Below, in pieces: positions 1-7,902 of a stretch of DNA of 18,472 nucleotides (the first letter of the stretch is position 1; each line of letters starts with the position of its first letter). Origin of the DNA: an uncultured Collinsella sp. GTDB lineage: Bacteria; Actinomycetota; Coriobacteriia; Coriobacteriales; Coriobacteriaceae. Made by a program: the position numbers and the translations under genes. Under the pieces are notes generated by a model. The model worked only from the letters and a program-made list of their open reading frames with translations, searched no databases and had not been told where the DNA came from. Location of the stretch: the NCBI GenBank assembly GCA_902494625.1, contig CABUUB010000033.1, positions 1-18,472 on the forward strand. Reading direction: 5' to 3'.

Positions 1-57
1 ATCGCGCCGAGAGTACTGCGGGGTCAGCCCGTGGGAGGCCAGGGCGCCGCTGACCGG
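1..57 (+). rRNA. rrf: 5S ribosomal RNA, 3' part only
   Basis: The first bases match the 3' half of bacterial 5S rRNA by eye. A GCGCCGA...GTACTGC segment (loop E and helix IV region) is followed by a GGGAGGCCAGGGCGCCGCTGACC-like end, parallel to E. coli 5S. The final CTGACC would pair with the missing 5' end to form helix I. The 5' half lies left of the window. The exact 3' end (55-60) is uncertain. It implies that an rRNA operon ends at this edge and that transcription runs rightward. Confidence 0.85.
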
Positions 58-89
58 TGGACGGCACCGAGCCGCCATCGAACTTGGAA

Positions 90-120
90 GGGGGAGGCCT
101 CGCGGCCTCCCCCTTTTTTT
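90..120 (+). terminator. Rho-independent terminator of the rRNA operon
   Basis: A perfect 10-bp stem (gggggaggcc at 90-99, ggcctccccc at 104-113) with a 4-nt loop TCGC is followed by seven T residues (114-120). This is the strongest intrinsic terminator in the window and fits the end of a heavily transcribed rRNA operon. Confidence 0.95.
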
Positions 121-188
121 GCGTTTGATAGAGAGCTGTAATACACGAACTCGCCTTCGTTTAGCTTCTCTTACTGTTTGGCTGTATT

Positions 189-219
189 TTGAGTCCTTCT
201 TTTGTATTTGCGCGATAAT
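189..219 (+). promoter_or_regulatory. Candidate promoter for the coaE unit
   Basis: A -35-like TTGAGT (189-194) and a -10-like GATAAT (214-219) are separated by 19 nt, a little long. They lie in an AT-richer stretch between the rRNA terminator and coaE. The strong terminator upstream means coaE needs its own promoter, and this is the best match. It would give a leader of about 20 nt carrying the ribosome binding site. Confidence 0.35.
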
Positions 220-247
220 AACTCCCATTGGCGTGAGGGAGGACTTG

Positions 248-889
248 ATGTTTACCGTTTTTGTCTTGGGCAATATTGCTTCGGGTAAGTCGACTGCCTG
301 CCGCTATCTCGAATCTCATGGCGCCATGCTTATCGATCTGGATGAGCTTGCCAAATCGCTGTATGTGCCAGGCTCCGATATCGTCAATGCCCTCGCGGAA
401 GAATTCGGTTGGGACATTCTGGACGGGGAGGGCGGCATTCGCCGCAATGTCCTCGCTGCTCGAGCTTTCGCCTCTCCCGATACAGTCGCGCGGCTCAATG
501 GCATCGTTCATCCGGTTCTCATCGAACAGCTGTCACTGAGGATCCTTGATCCGGTTTGCTGCACGGTTTCGTCCCCCCGTTATCCCTTTGCGGTTGTCGA
601 GGTTTCTGCCCCGACTGGTTTTGAGGATGCCTTTGGCCTGGCTGATGAAATTCTGGTTATCAGCGCTCCTTTAGCAGTTCGTCGCGAGCGTGCCATTCAT
701 CGTGGTATGGAGTCCTCTGATTTTGATGCGCGCTCTGCATGCCAACCTGATGAGGCTTCGCTTTGCAATCTTGCTACGACGGTAATCGATAATGCGGCTG
801 GCGATAACTCGCTCTATGAACAACTGGACGCATGGCTTGCACGCCATGGCTTCGGGGATGTAGCGGATAAGGAGGAGGCCGATGCCTAA
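248..889 (+). CDS. coaE: Dephospho-CoA kinase
   Basis: Predicted to phosphorylate the 3'-hydroxyl of dephospho-CoA with ATP, the last step of coenzyme A synthesis in the cytoplasm. The 213-residue product has a P-loop GNIASGKST at residues 8-16 (a variant of the usual GGIGSGKST). It also has the LIDLD/LAK segment around 28-35 where the family has DAD, and LNGIVHP at about 83-89. Near the C-terminus is VIDNAAG, matching the usual ADxVIDN end. The reading frame is open back to 119. I chose ATG 248 because GAGGGAGGAC lies just upstream and because the family begins right before the P-loop. The stop overlaps the next start by 8 nt, suggesting translational coupling. The middle of the protein is divergent from well-known CoaE proteins, but the pattern is convincing. 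Confidence 0.88.
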   Translation: MFTVFVLGNIASGKSTACRYLESHGAMLIDLDELAKSLYVPGSDIVNALAEEFGWDILDGEGGIRRNVLAARAFASPDTVARLNGIVHPVLIEQLSLRILDPVCCTVSSPRYPFAVVEVSAPTGFEDAFGLADEILVISAPLAVRRERAIHRGMESSDFDARSACQPDEASLCNLATTVIDNAAGDNSLYEQLDAWLARHGFGDVADKEEADA

Positions 890-1463
890 GACACGTTTCT
901 TTACGTGGTATCGCGTGGCGCCACTTGCCGTTATGCTCGTCTTCGGTCTTATTTCGCTCGTCTACTCGTATGCCCCTGCCGCCTTCTTTAAGCCTTTGTA
1001 TCCAATTGACTACGAGGCGTACGTAAAGCAATCGAGCATTTCGCACAATCTTGATCCGTATCTGGTGTGTGCTGTCATAAAGTCGGAATCGAATTGGGAT
1101 CCCGAGGCTGAGTCGAATCAAGGCGCTCAGGGATTGATGCAGCTGATGCCCGAGACTGCCCAGGATATGATTGCCAAGGGTCTTGTCGATGGTAGCGAGT
1201 TTTCAGCCGACAACCTTAACGATCCCGCTACGAACATCGAGTTTGGCTGTGCGTATCTTTCGTATCTTCTAACGTATTTTAACGGGTCGACTGACAGTGC
1301 CATTGCCGCCTATAACGCCGGCATGGGCAATGTCGACGGATGGGCGCAGCAGAGCACGTCGCTTCATAATGCAATCACTTTTCCCGAGACGCAGGCGTAT
1401 CTGATTCGTGTCAATAATGCCTGGGTTCGCTACAAGACCCTCTATCCCGATCGGTTCGTATAG
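882..1463 (+). CDS. Membrane-anchored lytic transglycosylase (SLT domain)
   Basis: Predicted peptidoglycan lytic transglycosylase that cleaves the MurNAc-GlcNAc bond on the outer face of the membrane. The 193-residue product starts with a basic tip and one hydrophobic segment (about residues 11-32), a signal anchor without a lipobox. The SLT/goose-lysozyme-like domain follows. Catalytic Glu is at residue 69 in AVIKSESNW, then QGAQGLMQLMP (80-90) and AAYNAGMGNVDGW (142-154), in the family order. The start is ATG 882 inside the end of coaE (8-nt overlap), with GGAGGAGG just upstream. The coupling to coaE probably reflects shared transcription, not a shared pathway. Orthologues are often annotated as Slt or MltE-like; I give no gene symbol. 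Confidence 0.9.
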   Translation: MPKTRFFTWYRVAPLAVMLVFGLISLVYSYAPAAFFKPLYPIDYEAYVKQSSISHNLDPYLVCAVIKSESNWDPEAESNQGAQGLMQLMPETAQDMIAKGLVDGSEFSADNLNDPATNIEFGCAYLSYLLTYFNGSTDSAIAAYNAGMGNVDGWAQQSTSLHNAITFPETQAYLIRVNNAWVRYKTLYPDRFV

Positions 1464-1483
1464 GACTATGCCTGCCGCCTGCG

Positions 1484-1489
1484 TATACT
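1484..1489 (+). promoter_or_regulatory. Possible -10 element before uvrB
   Basis: TATACT, five of six matches to TATAAT, lies in the 51-nt gap between the transglycosylase and uvrB. No clear -35 is present at 16-18 nt upstream (TAGGAC or nearby). Without it uvrB would be read from the coaE promoter. No LexA-like GAAC-N4-GTTC palindrome is visible in this gap. Confidence 0.25.
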
Positions 1490-1514
1490 GCAGATATATG
1501 AGTTAGGAGTATCC

Positions 1515-3755
<2,241 letters not shown>

Positions 3756-3758
3756 CGA

Positions 3759-3794
3759 ACAGGCCCCGAGTTCCCTGTGGAGCTCGGGGCCTGT
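3759..3794. terminator. Hairpin between convergent genes
   Basis: A perfect 12-bp stem (acaggccccgag at 3759-3770, ctcggggcctgt at 3783-3794) with a 12-nt loop begins 3 nt after the uvrB stop. It sits between uvrB and the convergent flavoprotein gene. No real T-run follows on either strand, so it may be a weak bidirectional terminator or a 3'-end stabiliser. Confidence 0.65.
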
Positions 3795-3820
3795 GTCGTT
3801 CGGACGCGGGAGTTCGTGCG

Positions 3821-5461
3821 CTAGAGGTCTGCTATCAGCGCCTCAGCGCAACGGATGCCGTCGGTGGCGGCACTCATGATGCCGCCGGCATATCCGGCAC
3901 CCTCGCCGCAAGGGTAAAGGCCCGGAGTCGACGCGGCGTGGCATGTTCGATCGCGGGTGACGGTGACCGGGGAGCTCGAACGCGTCTCCACGCCAGTGAG
4001 GACCGCATCGGGGCGGTCATAGCCACGCAGTTTCTTACCGAGCAGGGGAATTCCCAAACGAAGTGATTCGACGATATGCCGCGGGAGGGCATCGTCGATC
4101 GCCGTCCAGGTCACGCCAAGTGGATAGGTTGGTTTTACCTTTCCGGGCGCCGTGCTGGCGCGCCTGGCAAGGAAATCTCCGACGAGCTGTGCCGGCGCGT
4201 TCCAGTTGGAGCCACCCAGGCGATAGGCGGCTCGCTCGCAGGCGCGCTGGAGCTCAATGCCTGCGAGCGGATCATCGCCGGGAAGGTCGTCAGGTGTGAC
4301 GTTAACGAGTAGGGCGGCATTCGCGTTGCGCCCGTCGCGCGCATTGAGGCTGGCGCCGTTGACGCACAGATGGCCCTGCTCGGAAGAAGCCGCGACAACC
4401 TGTCCGCCGGGGCACATGCAAAACGAGAACACGCTGCGGCCGTTGGGGAGATGGGTGACAAGCTTGTAGGGGGCTGCTCCGAGTGCCGGGTGCCCCGCCG
4501 AGGGGCCATATTGGGCACGGTCGATGTCGCGCTGTGGATGCTCGATGCGCACGCCCATGGCAAAGGTCTTTTGCGCGAGGGCAACGTTATGTTCTTTGAG
4601 AAGCTCGAATACGTCGCGGGCGGAATGGCCGCAGGCGAGAATGAGGTGCTTTGTGGCGATTGTCTCGCTTGTGGTCTCTTGGGGCGGTTGGACATCGACG
4701 CCGGTGATGGCGCCAGATCCATCGGTTCGAATATTGACGAGCTTTGTTCGATAGCGGACGGTTCCACCGAGCTGCTCGATGCGCTGAGAAATGTTGGTGA
4801 CGACGGTGGGGAGGATGTCGGAGCCAATGTGCGGCTTGGCGTCCCACAGGATGTCGCGAGGTGAGCCCGCTTCGACGAAGGTCTCAAGAATCAGTCGATG
4901 GGCGGGATTCTTGGTTCCCGTGTTGAGCTTGCCGTCCGAGAAGGTCCCTGCGCCGCCCAGGCCAAATTGGATATTGCTTTCGGGGTCGAGGATACGCTCC
5001 TTAAGAAAGAGGTCAATCGCTTCCGAGCGGCGAAGTGCGGGGTCGCCGCGCTCGATGAGCAGGGGCTTCAGACCCGCTTCGGCAAGGGTGAGGGCGGCGA
5101 AGAGGCCGGCGCAACCGGCGCCGACAACGACGGGACGCTCCTTGGGTGCATTCGGGACAGGGTTGGGGAATGAAGGAGCCTCGCCGTCTACCATGCGGAT
5201 GCGCGAGCGGTCGCGCTCGGCGACGCGGTCGACCACCTCCTGCTCGAGTCGAGAGCTTGTCAGCTCAACTCGAAAGCTCAAAATAAAATGGACATCTCGC
5301 TTTTTACGGGCGTCGATTGACTTGCGATGGAGCTCAATGGCTTTAATCTGGGAATCCTCGCATCGCAGGGCTCGTTTGACGGCGCGTCTACCAATAGCAA
5401 GGCAGGCGGTTTCGTCGCCGGCCTCATCGAGTGACGCGTGGACTTGGGTGATTTCGATCAT
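3821..5461 (-). CDS. COG2509-type FAD-dependent dehydrogenase
   Basis: Flavoprotein of the uncharacterised COG2509 group; the substrate is not known. The 546-residue product has an N-terminal alpha/beta region of about 110 residues without cofactor motifs. The Rossmann FAD site VVVGAGCAGLFAAL follows (GxGxxG at 114-119), with the ribose-binding Glu in LLIERG near 138. The family signature GLGGAGTFSDGKL lies at 167-179. The late motif CMCPGGQVVAASS precedes a second FAD segment near the C-terminus (PCGEGAGYAGGI). The frame is open to 5632, but ATG 5461 is preceded by AAGGAGACCTCG, and earlier codons would overlap the upstream gene, so I use 5461. It is last in the leftward block, behind a terminator-like hairpin. 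The family call is firm; the reaction is open. Confidence 0.88.
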   Translation of the reverse strand: MIEITQVHASLDEAGDETACLAIGRRAVKRALRCEDSQIKAIELHRKSIDARKKRDVHFILSFRVELTSSRLEQEVVDRVAERDRSRIRMVDGEAPSFPNPVPNAPKERPVVVGAGCAGLFAALTLAEAGLKPLLIERGDPALRRSEAIDLFLKERILDPESNIQFGLGGAGTFSDGKLNTGTKNPAHRLILETFVEAGSPRDILWDAKPHIGSDILPTVVTNISQRIEQLGGTVRYRTKLVNIRTDGSGAITGVDVQPPQETTSETIATKHLILACGHSARDVFELLKEHNVALAQKTFAMGVRIEHPQRDIDRAQYGPSAGHPALGAAPYKLVTHLPNGRSVFSFCMCPGGQVVAASSEQGHLCVNGASLNARDGRNANAALLVNVTPDDLPGDDPLAGIELQRACERAAYRLGGSNWNAPAQLVGDFLARRASTAPGKVKPTYPLGVTWTAIDDALPRHIVESLRLGIPLLGKKLRGYDRPDAVLTGVETRSSSPVTVTRDRTCHAASTPGLYPCGEGAGYAGGIMSAATDGIRCAEALIADL

Positions 5462-5477
5462 CGAGGTCTCCTTAGAT

Positions 5478-5513
5478 GCAAGAAAGAGGCCGCCCGGTGT
5501 CCCAGACGGCCCG
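5478..5513 (-). terminator. Intrinsic terminator after the HI0933-type gene
   Basis: Read on the minus strand, a 10-bp stem (GGCCGTCTGG with CCGGGCGGCC, two G-U pairs) closes a GACA tetraloop at 5488-5511. It is followed by TCTTTCTT. It lies 29 nt past the stop of the upstream flavoprotein gene and about 26 nt before the start of the COG2509 gene. It could therefore terminate the mrp-flavoprotein transcript, or act as a partial terminator within the operon. Confidence 0.65.
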
Positions 5514-5540
5514 AATGCGTTTTGATTATAGACTGCGCGG

Positions 5541-6812
5541 CTATAGGCTGCTTGCAGCGCGAATACCCGAGATCCAAGCCCACGCAAGGTTGAAACCGCC
5601 GCAATCGGCATCGATGTCGAGCGCCTCGCCACAGATGTAAAGTGGGGCGCCTGCCGCGTTGCTCACGCAGAGGTTGGGAGCTGAGACGCTCTCGATGGGC
5701 ACGCCGCCGCGCGTGACCTGGGCCGAACGCTCCTCTGTCGTTCCCTCGACGAGCAGCTTAAAGTGCTTGAGGATTGAGACCAGATGGATGACGTCGTGCG
5801 ACTCGGGGTGGCACTGTTCGAATGCGGTGCAGACAACGCGAGAGAACTGCGGGGCGAGCGTGCCGTCGAGCCAGCGGGGGTCGCGGGGTGAAAAGCCGCC
5901 GAGCAACTCAACTCGCTGGTTGAGCATATCGAGCAACTCGTCTTTGGAGAGGTCGGGGAAAACGTCGAGCAGAATCGTGTCTCCGCGCTGGACGCGACGG
6001 GAGAGGTTAAAGGCGGCAACGCCCGAGATGCCAAAGGTTCGGAAGAGCACTTCGCCGTCTTCGCGCCAGAGCTCCTCGTGATTGCGGGTGAGCGTCAAAC
6101 GGGCGCGGACGCGCAGGCCATCCAGCGTCTTGAGCGCAGTCTGGTCGCCGAAGACCGATGCCGACACGGGGCAGAGGACGGGTCGATGCGGGGTGAGGGA
6201 AAGATTGAACGTCCTCGCGATGTCGGCAGGGTTGCCGCCCGTAGCGATAATTACGGCCTTTGCCTGCAGCCTCTCGTTCGTGCGAGGGGTGTCGGCGAGC
6301 GCCTTTCGAAGCGAGCGTAGTTCGGATTTTCGGTCGTCGTGCTTTTTTGCCTTGAGTGCTCGCGCGGGACGGTCTATTTGGAGTGCCCAGCCCTCGGGGG
6401 CTTTGAATGCCGAGGCGACGTTTGCTCCACAGATCAAGGTGATATCCAGGTGATTGCAAGCGTTGAGAAGCGCATCGCGCACCGATTCGGCACGAAGGGA
6501 GCGCGGATACAGCCGGCCCTCCTCGGAGGTCGTCATGATGCCCAGCGAGGAGAAGAAACTGCCGAGCTCTTGCTCGGGCTGGGGACCCATGACGGATTCG
6601 ACGAATGCGGGGTGGTTGTACCGCTGGAAATCAATCGATTCGTTGGAAAGGTTGCAGCGGCCGTTGCCGGTCGCAAGGAGTTTAAGGCCGCAGGCAACAT
6701 CGCGCTCAACGATGCAGGCGCTTTTGCCTGCGCGCGCGGCCGTAATGGCGGCGGCGAGACCCGAGGCCCCGCCGCCGATTACCAAGACGTCATAGGAGGC
6801 GTTTGTGTTCAC
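5541..6812 (-). CDS. HI0933/BaiN-like NAD(P)/FAD-dependent oxidoreductase
   Basis: Flavoprotein of the HI0933 (COG2081) family. The one member with a known role that I recall, BaiN of bile-acid-converting clostridia, is a reductase of dehydro-bile acids; most are uncharacterised, so no substrate is claimed. The 423-residue product has VLVIGGGASGLAAA (GxGxxG at 13-18) and Glu36 in IVERD. The family hallmark CGLKLLATGNGRCNLSN is at 41-57, an internal AVIIATGGNPAD near 188, and the C-terminal signature GEALDIDADCGGFNLAWAW. A charged, Lys/Arg-rich stretch at roughly 148-182 looks like a lineage insertion. It starts with GTG at 6812, immediately after the mrp TAA (no gap), so it is probably translationally coupled. 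Confidence 0.9.
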   Translation of the reverse strand: MNTNASYDVLVIGGGASGLAAAITAARAGKSACIVERDVACGLKLLATGNGRCNLSNESIDFQRYNHPAFVESVMGPQPEQELGSFFSSLGIMTTSEEGRLYPRSLRAESVRDALLNACNHLDITLICGANVASAFKAPEGWALQIDRPARALKAKKHDDRKSELRSLRKALADTPRTNERLQAKAVIIATGGNPADIARTFNLSLTPHRPVLCPVSASVFGDQTALKTLDGLRVRARLTLTRNHEELWREDGEVLFRTFGISGVAAFNLSRRVQRGDTILLDVFPDLSKDELLDMLNQRVELLGGFSPRDPRWLDGTLAPQFSRVVCTAFEQCHPESHDVIHLVSILKHFKLLVEGTTEERSAQVTRGGVPIESVSAPNLCVSNAAGAPLYICGEALDIDADCGGFNLAWAWISGIRAASSL

Positions 6813-7643
6813 TTAGGCCTCGGCGGTTTCGTGCGGGGCAATGGCCTCGACGGCAGAGACGGCCTGGGGCAGCATACGTGCGGGCAGTGCGGTCTCTACC
6901 TCGCCCTTATCGCAGGCCTCGGCGAGTGCCGGATTGATGGGAAGCTGACCTAGGATCTCGAGGTTGTAACGCTCGGCGACCTCGGGGAGCTTGCTCTTGC
7001 CAAAGACTTCGATCTTCTTGCCGCAATCGGGGCACTCGATATAGCTCATGTTTTCGACGATTCCCAGAATGGGGACGTTCATCTTCTCGGCCATGTTGAC
7101 CGCCTTGGCGACGATCATCGAGACCAGATCCTGCGGGCTCGTGACGATGACGATGCCATCGACGGGCAGCGACTGGAAGACGGTGAGGGCGACGTCGCCC
7201 GTTCCCGGAGGCATGTCGACCAGCAGGTAGTCGATGGGGCCCCATGAGGTTTCGCTCCAGAACTGCCTGATGGCACCCGCGATAACCGGACCGCGCCAGA
7301 GGACGGGGTCGGTTTCGTTTTGGAGCAGCAGGTTAGAGCTCATAACCTTGACGCCGTGCTCGGAGATTTCGGGCAGCATAAGGTTGCCGAGGGCATGGAC
7401 GTGACGTCCGCTCATGCCGAACATCTTAGGGATAGAGGGGCCGGTAATATCGGCATCGAGGACGCCGACCTTGTGACCGTGGCGGGAAAGTTCCGTGGCG
7501 ATGGCGCCGGTGACGAATGACTTGCCGACGCCGCCCTTACCGGAAAGCACGGCGATAACGCGCTTGACCTCGGACAGCGTATTCTCCTCAAATTGCGACG
7601 GCGACGTTTGCCCGCCGGCTGCCTGTGCGTGCTCGCAACCCAT
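6813..7643 (-). CDS. mrp: Mrp/NBP35-family Fe-S cluster carrier ATPase
   Basis: P-loop ATPase of the Mrp/ApbC/NBP35 family, which bind and transfer iron-sulfur clusters in the cytoplasm. The 276-residue product has the deviant Walker A GKGGVGKS at 35-42, DAD at 63-65, MPPGTGD at 144-150, and IVTSPQDL at 166-173. The CPDC pair at 204-207 is the likely cluster ligand. There is no N-terminal DUF59 domain, but a short N-terminus beginning MGCEH, with a Cys. The frame is open to 8042. ATG 7643 is preceded by AAGGAG, and the longer N-terminus lacks family resemblance and would run into the uvrA gene. It is first in the leftward block and abuts a flavoprotein gene. Confidence 0.93.
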   Translation of the reverse strand: MGCEHAQAAGGQTSPSQFEENTLSEVKRVIAVLSGKGGVGKSFVTGAIATELSRHGHKVGVLDADITGPSIPKMFGMSGRHVHALGNLMLPEISEHGVKVMSSNLLLQNETDPVLWRGPVIAGAIRQFWSETSWGPIDYLLVDMPPGTGDVALTVFQSLPVDGIVIVTSPQDLVSMIVAKAVNMAEKMNVPILGIVENMSYIECPDCGKKIEVFGKSKLPEVAERYNLEILGQLPINPALAEACDKGEVETALPARMLPQAVSAVEAIAPHETAEA

Positions 7644-7698
7644 GTTTGACTCCTTTGTATATGTTGGGGCCTGGGCCCCGCGGTGTGACACGAGCGTC

Positions 7699-7704
7699 AT
7701 TGTA
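7699..7704 (-). promoter_or_regulatory. Candidate -10 of the mrp promoter
   Basis: On the minus strand, TACAAT (five of six matches) lies 56 nt upstream of the mrp start. No convincing -35 is seen at the right distance. Between it and the ribosome binding site is a small GC-rich hairpin (GGGGC/GCCCC, 7666-7679) that would be in the mRNA leader. Confidence 0.35.
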
Positions 7705-7827
7705 CCCTCGTTTGCGAGCGGGAGACATTCATGATGCGTGGTAGCCGATCGACGGTATTCGAAAGTACGGACCGAGCGTGCGGTCTGCGGCGTCAGACAA
7801 CGCAAAAGGTCTGCGAATCTTGTATTA

Positions 7828-7841
7828 CGAACATCTGTGCG
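7828..7841 (+). promoter_or_regulatory. LexA (SOS) box-like site before uvrA
   Basis: CGAACATCTGTGCG matches the Gram-positive and actinobacterial SOS box (CGAAC-N4-GTTCG) except for one base in the right arm. It lies 62 nt upstream of the uvrA start, where a repressor would block the promoter. A -10-like TAAACT (7854-7859) follows. The rest of the 259-bp divergent region (7644-7902) shows no other clear element. uvrA is a classic SOS gene, which supports the call. LexA specificity in this lineage is not known to me. Confidence 0.5.
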
Positions 7842-7902
7842 CGTCGAGTGCGCTAAACTCATCGTCAGTGTGATTTGAAGTTGTAGGAGGCAAGGAGCTT
7901 CC

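Noticed and set aside
119..247. N-terminal extension of coaE back to base 119
   Set aside because: It would begin within the rRNA terminator T-run, and the residues do not resemble the family. ATG 248 has a strong ribosome binding site.
1498..1506. ATG-AGT-TAG mini-ORF just before uvrB
   Set aside because: Two codons with no ribosome binding site; most likely chance.
4135..4887. A 250-codon minus-strand frame and several plus-strand frames inside the COG2509 gene
   Set aside because: They are Ser/Pro/Arg-rich shadows of a gene with clear FAD motifs, and have no good start sites or family resemblance.
5462..5632. 57-residue N-terminal extension of the COG2509 dehydrogenase
   Set aside because: It would overlap the upstream gene and read through the terminator hairpin; ATG 5461 has its own ribosome binding site.
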